A stretch of 64,000 nucleotides of DNA from contig NZ_JABBFV010000003.1 of NCBI RefSeq assembly GCF_012927105.1, positions 186,001 to 250,000 of the forward strand, written 5' to 3'. A program made the translations under genes and the position numbers. The DNA comes from Sphingobium psychrophilum. Lineage in GTDB: Bacteria; Pseudomonadota; Alphaproteobacteria; Sphingomonadales; Sphingomonadaceae. The notes beneath the pieces were generated by a model. It had not been told where the DNA came from. It was given only the letters and a program-made list of their open reading frames with translations, and ran no database searches. Positions 8,595-17,726 of the stretch are shown here, piece by piece (positions within the stretch are counted from its first letter, which is position 1; each line of letters opens with the position of its first letter).

Positions 8595-9815
8595 TCAGAT
8601 GGCCCAATCGGCCTGCAACCACAGCTTGTCGGTGTCCGTCGCCATCGCCTTGGCGTCATAATGGGCATAGCGCACGGACAAGGCGGTCTTCTTCACCTTG
8701 GCAGATGCAATGAGGTTCCACTCATTGCCATAATGCAGGTTCAGCCGGTCGCTGTCGAACCGGTGCCACGTCGCCGCCAGCGCCACGCCCGTCATCGGCC
8801 CCAGCTGCTTCCAGCCATAGCCACCACCGACATACAGGTCGCGCACGCCATTGGCCGGCGTGACCAGAAACTTGTCGGCCCAGCCCTGAAACTTGAAGTT
8901 GGTGCCCAGCGGCGTCTGGAAACTGGTCAAAGCCGCCCCGCTGCTGGCGCCCAGCACCTCATAGCCCGCGTTCAGCTTCCACCCCCGCACGTCCAGTGTG
9001 GCATCCGCCAGCCAGTAATCCGCGCTGTAATTATTGGGATTGCGATGATGGTCGGACTGCCGCGCATAGCTGAACTGGTAGCTGATCTTGGCGACCTTGG
9101 AGAGCGGCCGCCCTCCCGCCAGCCGCACGCCATAGGTCTGGCTGGACATGCGAAATCCCTGCATCGCCGCCTCGTCCTGATCCACCATATAGCCAAAGCC
9201 GGTCAGCGTGCCGACGGGCGTAACATAGGACAGGTTGGCCAGGATATTATCGCCGCTCACCGCCTGCTGCCGCGCGCCCTTGCCCTGGAAACCCCATATC
9301 GTCCGCACGCTCCAGGCGTAGCTTACGTCCAGCTTCAGCCCCTTGGCGGGCGCCCATTCGGCCCGCACCGCGTCGAACGTCTGCGCGTTGTCGCGAAAGG
9401 CGACATTGCCCACGAACCGTTCGTCATCCAGCACGATTTTCTGCCGCCCGCCGGTCAGCGTCAGCGCCTTGGTCTTATATTGCAGCTGCGCGATATAGAG
9501 CGCGATATTATCCGGATCAGCCACGATCGGCCGGGTCGCCGCGCCATTCACCCCGTCATAATAGCGGTCGATGACGGCCAGCGTCCCCTGGCCCACCACG
9601 CTCGCTGACAGCGCGCCGCTGGTGGCCACCAGCCCGGCGCGGGCGCGAACGGTCAGGGCGTCGGCTTGCTTGGCGAGGCCGTCCTGATCGACCTGCTCAT
9701 AACGCAACCGCGCTTCGGCGACGGGCTTGAGCGTAAATTCCTGGGCACGGACCGGCGCGGACATGGCCGTCCCTGCGACGGCCAGTACGGCCGCCGATAT
9801 GATAATATTTTTCAT
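8595..9815 (-). CDS. outer-membrane beta-barrel porin of the nitrate cluster
   Basis: A 406-residue exported protein with a Sec signal peptide (residues 1-24, cleaved after VRA) and alternating hydrophobic/aromatic strands ending in LWLQADWAI, typical of outer-membrane barrels. It resembles the alginate-export/porin family found in sphingomonads. Its place between the nitrate transporter and nirB on the same strand suggests it passes nitrate or nitrite through the outer membrane; that substrate is inferred from context only. It could also be a general porin recruited to this operon. Confidence 0.75.
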   Translation of the reverse strand: MKNIIISAAVLAVAGTAMSAPVRAQEFTLKPVAEARLRYEQVDQDGLAKQADALTVRARAGLVATSGALSASVVGQGTLAVIDRYYDGVNGAATRPIVADPDNIALYIAQLQYKTKALTLTGGRQKIVLDDERFVGNVAFRDNAQTFDAVRAEWAPAKGLKLDVSYAWSVRTIWGFQGKGARQQAVSGDNILANLSYVTPVGTLTGFGYMVDQDEAAMQGFRMSSQTYGVRLAGGRPLSKVAKISYQFSYARQSDHHRNPNNYSADYWLADATLDVRGWKLNAGYEVLGASSGAALTSFQTPLGTNFKFQGWADKFLVTPANGVRDLYVGGGYGWKQLGPMTGVALAATWHRFDSDRLNLHYGNEWNLIASAKVKKTALSVRYAHYDAKAMATDTDKLWLQADWAI

Positions 9816-9855
9816 GGGAAATCGTCCCCCCTCGGACGAAGATTCGGATACAATC

Positions 9856-9953
9856 CCGTTCGCCCTTAGCGAAGTCGAAGGGCTCTGCTGAGCGGAGGCG
9901 AAGCATCTTCGCTGCGCTCAGTGAGGGGCTTCGACTTCGCTCAGCCCGAACGG
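9856..9953. repeat. dispersed palindromic repeat, copy 1
   Basis: The ends CCGTTCG and CGAACGG and the inner GCGAAGTCGAAG/CTTCGACTTCGC form an imperfect inverted repeat filling most of the narK-porin gap. Related copies are at 34430, 43290, 47889, 54553, 55822, 57836 and 61872. No open reading frame is carried. Confidence 0.75.
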
Positions 9954-10039
9954 TGTTACATTTGGGGCGGCAGCCTTTCATTGTGTCGCATCGCTGGTGC
10001 GATGCTTGACGATGGGCCGCCGCCTCCTCTCCTACCCTG

Positions 10040-11284
10040 TTAGATGCGCGCGCCCGTGGTCCAGGTCGCGCGCCACTTGCCCTTGACCAGCAGCAGGCCA
10101 AGCAGGGCGACCACCGCCAGCCCGGCAAAGATCAGGAAGCCCGATGCGAAGCTGCCAGTAAACTGCTTGGCGATCCCCAGCGAACTGGCGAGGTAGAAGC
10201 CGCCGATACCGCCAGCCATGCCGACCAGGCCAGTCATCACGCCGATTTCCGCCTGGAACCGCTGCGGCACCAACTGGAAGACCGATCCGTTGCCGGTGCC
10301 CAGCGCCAGCATGGCGAGGACGAACAGACCCAATGCACCGACCAAGGTTGTGGCAAAAGCTACCCCGGCCAGCGCCAGCGCCGCGACGATCAACACCATG
10401 GTCAGCGTCTTCACGCCGCCGATCCTGTCGGCCAGCGCGCCCCCCATCGGCCGCACCAGCGACCCGGCAAAGACGCAGCCCGCAGTGCAATAACCCGCCA
10501 CGATCGGGGTCAGGCCGAACTGGTCGGTGAAGTAGATCGGCAGGCTCGCGGCCAGGCCGACGAAACCGCCGAACGTCACCGCATAAAAGCCCATGAGCCA
10601 CCAGGCGTCAGCCTGTTTGAGAGGTTCGAAATAATCGACCAGCTTCTTGGCCGGGGGCGCATTGGGCGCATCCTTCGCCATGATCATATAGACGACGAAC
10701 ACGATCGTCAGTGGGATGCAGGCCAGGCCCAGCACCGCGTTCCACCCGAAAATCTTGGCCAGCACCGGCGCGAACAGCGACGCCAGGACCGTGCCCGAAT
10801 TGCCCATTCCAGCCAGGCCCATGGCCTTGCCCTGATGCTCTGGCGGATACCAGCGGCTCGCCAGCGGCAGCGCGATCGCGAAACTCGCGCCCGCAAAGCC
10901 CAATATGACGCCCAACGCCAATGTGCCGCCAAAGCTGTTCACGCCCATCATCCAGGCAGTGAACAAGCCAATGATCACAATGACCTGGCTGATCGCACCC
11001 GACAGTTTCGGTCCGATCCGATCGACCAGCAAACCGTTGACCACGCGCAGCAGCGCGCCCGCCAGCGTCGGCACCGCGACCATCAGGCCCTTTTCGGCCG
11101 GGGTCAGCATCAGCGTCTTGGAAATCATGGGCGCAAGCGGCCCCAGCAGCACCCACACCATGAAGGCGAGGTCGAAATACAGGAATGCGGCGATCAAGGT
11201 CGGCGTATGGCCGGCCTTCCAAAAACTTGTCGCGGGTACAGGCGCTGCACCCTCCCCTTCACGATCCCAATAAGCGGTTGCCAT
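10040..11284 (-). CDS. narK: MFS nitrate/nitrite transporter
   Basis: A 414-residue major facilitator protein with about 12 hydrophobic segments, belonging to the NarK/NasA nitrate-nitrite porter group. The nitrate-signature-like glycine-rich stretches GFAGASFAIALPLASRWYP and GMAGGIGGFYLAS are present. It should import nitrate for NasA across the inner membrane. Its leader contains its own hairpin pair and terminator (11317-11442), so it is probably antiterminated by NasT independently of nirB. The first 30 residues are hydrophilic and cytoplasmic. Confidence 0.9.
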   Translation of the reverse strand: MATAYWDREGEGAAPVPATSFWKAGHTPTLIAAFLYFDLAFMVWVLLGPLAPMISKTLMLTPAEKGLMVAVPTLAGALLRVVNGLLVDRIGPKLSGAISQVIVIIGLFTAWMMGVNSFGGTLALGVILGFAGASFAIALPLASRWYPPEHQGKAMGLAGMGNSGTVLASLFAPVLAKIFGWNAVLGLACIPLTIVFVVYMIMAKDAPNAPPAKKLVDYFEPLKQADAWWLMGFYAVTFGGFVGLAASLPIYFTDQFGLTPIVAGYCTAGCVFAGSLVRPMGGALADRIGGVKTLTMVLIVAALALAGVAFATTLVGALGLFVLAMLALGTGNGSVFQLVPQRFQAEIGVMTGLVGMAGGIGGFYLASSLGIAKQFTGSFASGFLIFAGLAVVALLGLLLVKGKWRATWTTGARI

Positions 11285-11316
11285 GCTACGTCCCCCAATA
11301 AACGGAAATGGACACG

Positions 11317-11370
11317 AAAAAAAGCCGCAGGCCGGACGTTACCTTGGCGGTAAATCCGGTCAGCGGCTTT
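11317..11370 (-). terminator. intrinsic terminator in the narK leader (attenuator)
   Basis: An imperfect 16-bp stem (arms 11355-11370 and 11321-11336, sharing AAAGCCGC with the nirB terminator) is followed by seven U on the minus strand. It ends about 33 bases before the narK start, and its position matches that of the nirB attenuator. Confidence 0.82.
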
Positions 11371-11395
11371 GCTGCGAATGTCGGTGAGGATGCTG

Positions 11396-11442
11396 GTCCC
11401 CACATTGGGACGGCACATCCGAAACGCGCGCTTCATCGCGCG
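11396..11442 (-). promoter_or_regulatory. ANTAR-target-like dual hairpin in the narK leader
   Basis: P2 (11396-11411) has stem GUCCC/GGGAC and hexaloop AAUGUG, with A1 and G4 as in ANTAR targets. P1 (11425-11442) has a six-pair CGCGCG stem and hexaloop AUGAAG, which keeps A1 but has A rather than G at position 4. The linker is 13 bases and a terminator follows, so the arrangement copies the nirB leader. Confidence 0.72.
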
Positions 11443-11541
11443 ACACCTATGTTATCTCGCGATTCGCATCATGTTGCAAGGCACAAAATTGCGTGGCTTT
11501 TCAGTCCGGCAGCTGTCGATCCGTCATTGTCGGCGAATCCA

Positions 11542-12756
11542 TCACCGCCCAGCGACGAAGCCCGCCAGATAATCCTCGATCCGTTCGGGGTCGAACACCC
11601 GCCCGTCGAAGAAGCGGTCCGGCCCCAGCGTCAATTCGCCCCGGCGCGATCCCACCGCCAGCGGCAGGTCGACCGCCCCTTCCAGCTTCATGCTCGCCCC
11701 CGGCATGGCGACATCGCTATTCGCAAGCGCCCGGCGATACACGTCCGGCCGGAACACCGCGCCCGCCTTGGCCGCCGTGGCGGCGTCATGCTCGACCATG
11801 TTCCACCGCACCAGCTGCGAATAGATCCACAGCGCCTGGCTGCGCCAGGGAAAGGGCGTCGCCTCGCGCGAAAACAACATGAAGTCGGGATTGGCCACCG
11901 GCGCTTCGCCCGCCCGCGCCACCATCTGCCCGGAAAGCGCGCGCGTGATCAGGTCGGCCGGCTGATCGACATAGCGCGGCTGCGCCAGCAGTTCCGCCAG
12001 CGCCGCATGATTGCCCCCATCGTCGCACCAGGCAGCCGCCCGCGCCAGCGCCCGCAGCAGCCGATCGACGGTATCGGGATTTTCCTCCAGCCATGCCTCG
12101 CGGAAGGCCAGTATCTTCTCCACCCCCCGCCGCCAGATGCGCTCGCCGATCGCCACCGTCTCGGCCAGTCCCGCCTCGACTGCGGCGCTGCCCCACGGTT
12201 CGCCCGCGATGAAACCGTCAATCTCGCCCGCGCGCATCGCCTCCACCGTCAGCGACGGTGGCAGCACGCGCAACACTACATCCTTGTCGGGGTCGATCCC
12301 CGCGCTCGCCAACCAATAGCGCAGCATCATCGCATGACTGGAAAAGCGATGCACCACGCCGATCACCGGCTTACGCCGCCACAGGCCGATCGCGGCGGCG
12401 AAATCATGCGCCGTGCCCAGCGGATCAGCAATGCGGCGCGCCACATCGGGTTCCAGCGCGGCGGCAAAATCGCTGGTCATCACCAGCATATTGCCGTTGA
12501 CGTTCAGCTTGTAGGGTGCGGCCAACGCGGCGGGCTGCTGGCTCAGGCCCAATGTCACCGCGACGGCCAGCGGCGCCAGCATCTGCGCGGCATGGACCTG
12601 GCCATAGACCAATCGGTCGCGCAGCGTCGCCCAACTGGTCGATCGCACCAGTTCCAGCGCGATCCCCTCTTCTTCGGCAAAGCCCTGCTCGCGCGCGGCC
12701 ACCAGCACGGCGGCATCGGTCAACGGCAGGAAGGCGATTTTCAGGTCCGTCGTCAT
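11542..12756 (-). CDS. nasS: cytoplasmic nitrate-sensing protein NasS
   Basis: A 404-residue NrtA/NasS-type nitrate-binding protein. It starts directly with the binding fold (LKIAFLPLTDAAVLVAAREQG) and has no signal peptide or lipobox, which separates the cytosolic sensor NasS from exported NrtA transport proteins. In known systems NasS holds NasT inactive until nitrate or nitrite binds. The start ATG overlaps the nasT stop (ATGA), with GGAGG just ahead, so the two are co-translated. No NrtB/NrtC permease genes are nearby, consistent with sensing. Confidence 0.9.
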   Translation of the reverse strand: MTTDLKIAFLPLTDAAVLVAAREQGFAEEEGIALELVRSTSWATLRDRLVYGQVHAAQMLAPLAVAVTLGLSQQPAALAAPYKLNVNGNMLVMTSDFAAALEPDVARRIADPLGTAHDFAAAIGLWRRKPVIGVVHRFSSHAMMLRYWLASAGIDPDKDVVLRVLPPSLTVEAMRAGEIDGFIAGEPWGSAAVEAGLAETVAIGERIWRRGVEKILAFREAWLEENPDTVDRLLRALARAAAWCDDGGNHAALAELLAQPRYVDQPADLITRALSGQMVARAGEAPVANPDFMLFSREATPFPWRSQALWIYSQLVRWNMVEHDAATAAKAGAVFRPDVYRRALANSDVAMPGASMKLEGAVDLPLAVGSRRGELTLGPDRFFDGRVFDPERIEDYLAGFVAGR

Positions 12757-13337
12757 AATCCCCCTCCGCCCAACAGGTCGCTCGCGGTGATCAGCGCCTG
12801 GCTCACCTCCACGATCTTCTTGCCCTGGTTCATCGCCGCGGACCGCAGCAGCGCATAGGCGTCCTGCTCGCTCAGCGACCGCTGGTTCATCAGGATCGAC
12901 TTGGCCCGGTCGATGATCTTGCGGTCGGACAGCGCGGTGCGCGCCTCGTCCAGTTCGCCCTGGATCTTGGCGAAGGCATTGAACCGCCGCACCGCCAGTT
13001 CCAGCACCGGCTTCACCCGCTCCTTGCGCAGGCCATCGACGACATAGGCGGACACGCCCGCGTCGATCGCCGCGCCGATCATCGCTTCGTCCGACTGGTC
13101 CACGAACATCGCGATCGGCCGGGCGAGCGCGCGGCTGACGGTCAGCATTTCCTCCAGCGTGTCGCGGCTGGGACTGCCCAGGTCCATCAGCACGACATCG
13201 GGCGCCATGCGCTCCAGCCGCGCGACGAACGCACCACGCGGGGGGACGATGTGGATATCGTCATAGCCCGCCTCGCGCAGCCCCTCCTCCAGAACCGTCG
13301 CGCGCAGCCCGCTGTCATCGATGATGACGATTCGCAT
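12753..13337 (-). CDS. nasT: ANTAR-domain antiterminator NasT
   Basis: A 194-residue response-regulator-like protein: receiver domain (residues 1-120, with candidate acceptor D52) followed by an ANTAR RNA-binding domain (about 128-185, with DRAKSILMNQRSLSEQDAY). Family members bind paired hexaloop hairpins and prevent termination in nitrate-assimilation leaders. Two matching leaders lie downstream, at 8409-8534 and 11317-11442. It is the first gene of the nasT-nasS pair. Confidence 0.93.
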   Translation of the reverse strand: MRIVIIDDSGLRATVLEEGLREAGYDDIHIVPPRGAFVARLERMAPDVVLMDLGSPSRDTLEEMLTVSRALARPIAMFVDQSDEAMIGAAIDAGVSAYVVDGLRKERVKPVLELAVRRFNAFAKIQGELDEARTALSDRKIIDRAKSILMNQRSLSEQDAYALLRSAAMNQGKKIVEVSQALITASDLLGGGGL

Positions 13338-13425
13338 CTACCTTGGCCTCTTTTCGCCCCTTCACTGGCCGCGATGCTGCGCCGCGTCAATCGGGCGGCG
13401 GATCGCCCTGCGGCCATCCTGACGC

Positions 13426-14955
13426 TTAGTGCGCGGCGGAGGTGTCGACATCGCTCCGCGGCTTGGGCGCGATCCACACGATCACCGCCGCCGCGAACAG
13501 GATCATTGCCGATAGGAAGAAGATATGATCGACCGCCATGACAATCGCCTCCTGCTCGACCAGGTTGGAAATCGTCTGCCGCGCCTGTTCGGGGGAAAAG
13601 CCCAGGCTCGACAGCAGCGATTGCGTCTGCTCGGGTTGCAAAACGCCCGCCATGTCGTTGCGCGATACGCGCTGGGCATCGCCCCAACTGGTCAGCACCA
13701 GCGACGTCGCGATCGCCGTCGCCATGGTCCGCACGAAATTCTGCAGGCCCGCGGCCGACGCGGTTTCGCTGGGCAGCACCGATCCCAGCGTCAGCGTGGT
13801 CAGCGGAATGAAGAAGAAAGGCAAGGCAAAGCCCTGCACGAATTGCGGAATAATCATCGTGTCGAAATCGACGCCGCTGGTCCAATGGGCGCGCACCAGG
13901 GACATGATGCCGATCCAGGCGACGGCGCCCGAAATCATCAATCGCACATCGACCCGCGACAGCAGGTAACCCGCGATGGGGGCCGTGAACAATGCCGCCA
14001 TCGCCGTCAGCGCGGTGACGATGCCCGCCAATGTCGCGGTATAGCCCATCGACATCTGCAACCATTGCGGAATCACCACGATGCTGGCGAAATAGGCGCC
14101 AAAGCACAGCGACATGGTGAATAGGCCGGAACTGAAACCGACATGGCGGAACACCCGCAGGTCGACCACCGGATGCTCCTCGGTCAATTCCCATATGACG
14201 AAAGCGATGAAGCCGATGACCGCCAGCAGCGCCAGCGCCACGATCAAAGGATCGGCGAACCAGTCATGGTCACGGCCGATATCCAGCATGATCTGCAAAC
14301 AGCCGATCCAGAAAACCAGCAGGAATAGTCCCATCTTGTCGATTGGCACACGGGCCGTCTCCGTCTCCACCGGCTTCAGCAGCGCCTGCGCCGCCAATAT
14401 GCACATCACCGCGATCGGCAGGTTGATGAAGAAGATCCAGTGCCAGCTCCAATTGTCGCTGATATAACCACCCACGATCGGTCCCAAAGCCGGCCCCATC
14501 AGCGTGGTCATCGCCCACAACCCCATGGCTCGACCCCGCATTTCGGGTGGAAAGATGCGCATCATTAATGTCTGCGACATGGGCATGATCGGCCCACCGC
14601 AAATGCCCTGCCCGATGCGGCAGGCGACCAGCATGGTCAGCGTCGAGGACAGGCCGCACAGGACGGAAAACAGGCCAAAGCCGATCATTGCCCAGGTGAA
14701 CATGCGCACCACGCCGAATCGCTGCGCCAGCCATCCGGTCAACGGCACGCAGATCGCCTCCGCCACCGCATAGGATGTGATGATCCAGGTGCCCTGATCC
14801 GGCGAAATGCCCAGGTTGCCAGCGATATGGGGCACCGACACATTGGCGATCGTCAGGTCGAGCACGACCATCAGATTGCTCATCGCCAGCACTAGCCCCG
14901 CCAGGGTCCGGGCGCGCGGGGAGAGTCGCGAAAAGATATCGTCGTCGCTGCTCAT
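13426..14955 (-). CDS. emrB: DHA2-family multidrug efflux permease (EmrB type)
   Basis: A 509-residue major facilitator protein of the 14-helix DHA2 drug:proton antiporter family. The motif-C-like region GPALGPIVGGYISDNWSWHWIF and the N-terminal VLDLTIANVSVPHI are typical. It forms a tripartite pump with the adjacent membrane-fusion protein and outer-membrane factor, and 23 bases separate it from emrA. Substrates cannot be read from the sequence. Confidence 0.9.
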   Translation of the reverse strand: MSSDDDIFSRLSPRARTLAGLVLAMSNLMVVLDLTIANVSVPHIAGNLGISPDQGTWIITSYAVAEAICVPLTGWLAQRFGVVRMFTWAMIGFGLFSVLCGLSSTLTMLVACRIGQGICGGPIMPMSQTLMMRIFPPEMRGRAMGLWAMTTLMGPALGPIVGGYISDNWSWHWIFFINLPIAVMCILAAQALLKPVETETARVPIDKMGLFLLVFWIGCLQIMLDIGRDHDWFADPLIVALALLAVIGFIAFVIWELTEEHPVVDLRVFRHVGFSSGLFTMSLCFGAYFASIVVIPQWLQMSMGYTATLAGIVTALTAMAALFTAPIAGYLLSRVDVRLMISGAVAWIGIMSLVRAHWTSGVDFDTMIIPQFVQGFALPFFFIPLTTLTLGSVLPSETASAAGLQNFVRTMATAIATSLVLTSWGDAQRVSRNDMAGVLQPEQTQSLLSSLGFSPEQARQTISNLVEQEAIVMAVDHIFFLSAMILFAAAVIVWIAPKPRSDVDTSAAH

Positions 14956-14978
14956 TGCCCGCAGTTTCCTTTTTGGTC

Positions 14979-16130
14979 TTACTTCTCGGACAGGTCGATC
15001 TCGACATCCATGGACAGGCCGACGCGCAACGGATGCGCCGCCAGTTCCTTGGGGTCGAGCGCGATGCGCAGCGGCAGGCGCTGCACCACCTTGATCCAGT
15101 TGCCGGTCGCATTCTGCGCCGGGATCAGCGACATGGACGATCCGGTTCCGCCGGAAAAGCCGACGACCTTGCCATGATAGACGACGTCCCCGCCATACAG
15201 GTCGGACGTCACCTTGGCGGGCATGCCGACGGTCACGCCGCGCAACTGCTTTTCCTTGAAATTGGCGTCGACATAGACCTGGGCCAGCGGCACGATGCTC
15301 ATGATCGGGCTACCCTGCGCCACGCGCTGCCCCACCTGCACCTGCCGCTTGGTGACGACGCCGTCGATCGGCGCGCGAATGATGGCACGGTCGAGATTGA
15401 GCTTCGCTGAATCCAGCTTCGCCTTCGCCACCATGACGCCCGGATCGCTGTCGACCGTCGATCCGCGCACCAGCGCATCATTGGCCGCCAATTGCCCGCT
15501 CGCCGCGCTGCGCGTCGCCTGCGCGGTCAAAACGCCGGCGCGCGCCAGGTCGAGCGCCGCCCGCGCGGCGGCATAGCCTTTGCGCGCACTGGTCACCTCA
15601 TCGCCCGACACCGCGCCATCGCCAACCAGCGCCTCGCGCCGTTGCAGGTCGATCCGCGCCTTTTCAAAGTCGGCCTGCGCCGTCGCCAGCTGCGCGCGCG
15701 CCTGCACGATGTCGGCGCCGCGCGCATCCACCTGCGCCGCCAGCGACGTGCTGGTCGCGCTCGTCTGGCGGAACTTGCGCTTGGCTTCGGCCAGGTCGGC
15801 CTCCGCCTGCGCCACGGCGATCTGCGCGTCGGTGGGGTCCAGCTTCACCAATATGTCGCCGCGCTTGACCTGCTGGGTATCGCTGACCAGCACCTCGATC
15901 GCCTGCGCGGACATCAGCGGCGTCACCTGCGCCATTTCGGCGTTCACATAAGCATTGTCGGTGGCGACATGCGTGCGCCCGACCAGCATATACCAGGCAC
16001 CCCACAGCAGTCCGCCGACAATGACGACCAGGCCAAGCCGGGTCAGCCATGTCTTGCGCGCCGACTGGCGGCCTTCCTGCTGCATGTCGTCGCTATCAGG
16101 CGCGGTGGTTTGCGGATTGGCGTCAGCCAT
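14979..16130 (-). CDS. emrA: membrane-fusion protein of efflux pump (EmrA type)
   Basis: A 383-residue HlyD/EmrA periplasmic adaptor: one membrane helix (about 29-50), a biotinyl-lipoyl-like segment starting TDNAYVNAEMAQVTPLMSAQ, a long alpha-helical hairpin rich in alanine and arginine (about 100-230), and a C-terminal beta domain. I set the start at the ATG at 16130, which overlaps the preceding outer-membrane-factor stop by 8 bases; the longer open frame would add 46 low-quality residues. Confidence 0.9.
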   Translation of the reverse strand: MADANPQTTAPDSDDMQQEGRQSARKTWLTRLGLVVIVGGLLWGAWYMLVGRTHVATDNAYVNAEMAQVTPLMSAQAIEVLVSDTQQVKRGDILVKLDPTDAQIAVAQAEADLAEAKRKFRQTSATSTSLAAQVDARGADIVQARAQLATAQADFEKARIDLQRREALVGDGAVSGDEVTSARKGYAAARAALDLARAGVLTAQATRSAASGQLAANDALVRGSTVDSDPGVMVAKAKLDSAKLNLDRAIIRAPIDGVVTKRQVQVGQRVAQGSPIMSIVPLAQVYVDANFKEKQLRGVTVGMPAKVTSDLYGGDVVYHGKVVGFSGGTGSSMSLIPAQNATGNWIKVVQRLPLRIALDPKELAAHPLRVGLSMDVEIDLSEK

Positions 16131-17637
16131 GGGGTCGATCCTTGGACTGGAAGTCGCTGGCGGCAAAACCGCCGCCCAGCGCACGGATAAGGGCAATATC
16201 AGTGGAGAAGGCGCTCGCCTCCAACCCTGCAAGGGACTGGCGCGCGCCCAGCAACTGGTCCTCGACATTTAGTACGTCGAGGTAGGTGGACAGCCCGCCC
16301 TTGTAGCGCTTCTGCGCGATGCCATAGGCATCCTGCGACGCGGCGACCGCCGCGCGGGCATCCACCAGCCGCTGGTCCAGCGTCTTGCGCATGGTCACGG
16401 CGTCGGCAACCTCCTGATAGGCGGCCAGCACGGTCTTGTCATAGGACGCGACCGCCTCGTCATAAGTGGCGCGCGCGCCGCGATACTGGCCCTGCAACGC
16501 CCCGCCATGGAAGATTGGCAGGCTGAACGCCGGGCCGACCGTGCCGAACAGCGATCCCTTGTCGAACAGGCTGTTGATGAACGGCTTGGGCGTGCCGGTC
16601 GCCGACGTGCCGGTGAACACCGTGTCATAGCCCAGCGACTGCACGCCAATCAGCGCGCTCAGCCGCAGCGCCGGGAAGAAGTCGGCATGGGCCACCTTGA
16701 TCCGCTTGGCCGCCGCCTCGGCGCGGGCCAGCGCGGCGGCGATGTCGGGACGGCGGGCGACCAGATTGGTGGTGACGTCGGCGGGCAGGCCCAGCGGCGC
16801 AAGCGCGCCGATCTTTGGCCGACCGATCGATAGACCGCGGTCCGGCCCCGCCCCGATCAGCGCCGCGATCTGATGCTGGCGCAGTTCGATCGCCATCGTC
16901 GCGGCGCTCAATTGCGCGCGCGCTGACGATACGGTGGCGTCCGCCTGCCGCACGCTGCCGCGCGTATCCAGCCCATTGCGCTGCCGGTCCGCGGCCAGCT
17001 TCTGGCTCGCCATGCGGATGTCCAGCGTCTGCCGGGCGATGTCCGCTTCGTCATGCAGCCGCGCCAGGTCGGCATAGGCGTCGGCTATTCCCGTCGTCAG
17101 CGCCAGCCGCGCCTGCTGCGCGTCGATCTGTGCCGCGCGCGTTTCGGACGTGGCGGCCGCCAGCGCCGCCTTGTTCCGGCCCCACAGGTCGAGGTCGAAG
17201 CCCATGTCCAGCGCTACGCGGCCGGTGCCCAGCCAGCCCTTCGGCACGAAATTCTGGGGCATGCCCATATTATAGCTTTGCTTGGTCGCAGCGCCGCTCG
17301 CTTCCAGATCGACCGACGGCAACAACGCCGCACCCGCCTGCTGCGCCATGCCTGCCGCCTTGCGGAAACGGGCGCTGGCGGCGGCGACGTCGGGCGACGC
17401 GCGCAGTCCTTCGGTGATCAGCGCCTCCAGCTGTGGATCGCCATAGGCGCTCCACCAGCCATCGCCCGGCCAGGCCACAGGCGCAGCCGCCAGGCTGCGT
17501 TCCGCCGCCACGCTGGCGGGGGTGCGCATCTCGGGCTTGGCGCCCAGATCGGGGACTGTGGCGCAGGCGGCCAGCAGCAGGATGGAAGACGCCATGCCGC
17601 CCGTGCGGGCGGCCAGGGCAATGCGACTCACGGACAT
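16123..17637 (-). CDS. outer-membrane efflux lipoprotein (NodT/OprM family)
   Basis: A 504-residue outer-membrane factor with a lipoprotein signal (ASSILLLAACATVPD) and the repeated RND-type OEP domains, including the conserved ARRPDIAAALARAEAAAKRIKVA stretch region. It completes the pump with emrA and emrB. The ATG at 17637 is preferred over the GTG at 17652. A TetR-like operator box (17645-17660) lies 8 bases upstream, so repressor binding would block this operon. Confidence 0.88.
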   Translation of the reverse strand: MSVSRIALAARTGGMASSILLLAACATVPDLGAKPEMRTPASVAAERSLAAAPVAWPGDGWWSAYGDPQLEALITEGLRASPDVAAASARFRKAAGMAQQAGAALLPSVDLEASGAATKQSYNMGMPQNFVPKGWLGTGRVALDMGFDLDLWGRNKAALAAATSETRAAQIDAQQARLALTTGIADAYADLARLHDEADIARQTLDIRMASQKLAADRQRNGLDTRGSVRQADATVSSARAQLSAATMAIELRQHQIAALIGAGPDRGLSIGRPKIGALAPLGLPADVTTNLVARRPDIAAALARAEAAAKRIKVAHADFFPALRLSALIGVQSLGYDTVFTGTSATGTPKPFINSLFDKGSLFGTVGPAFSLPIFHGGALQGQYRGARATYDEAVASYDKTVLAAYQEVADAVTMRKTLDQRLVDARAAVAASQDAYGIAQKRYKGGLSTYLDVLNVEDQLLGARQSLAGLEASAFSTDIALIRALGGGFAASDFQSKDRPHG

Positions 17638-17644
17638 ATCAAAC

Positions 17645-17660
17645 CGTACCACCTAGTATG
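17645..17660. promoter_or_regulatory. TetR operator-like box 1
   Basis: CGTAC-N6-GTATG, one mismatch from a perfect palindrome, directly before the outer-membrane-factor start. It has the same half-sites and spacing as the box at 17706-17721. Confidence 0.5.
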
Positions 17661-17705
17661 AAAATTGCACTTGCCGCCCCCGCCTGGCCTTGTCAACTGA
17701 AATAG

Positions 17706-17721
17706 CGTACTCTATGGTACG
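17706..17721. promoter_or_regulatory. TetR operator-like box 2
   Basis: Perfect inverted repeat CGTAC-N6-GTACG, ending 5 bases before the tetR start codon. Two matching boxes 61 bases apart in a divergent regulator/pump gap support a locally acting TetR repressor. Confidence 0.6.
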
Positions 17722-17726
17722 ATTTT

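Noticed and set aside
11465-11490. GGCAC...TTGC resembling a sigma-54 promoter
   Set aside because: The spacing between GG and GC is one base short and it points toward the nasS 3' end, away from narK.
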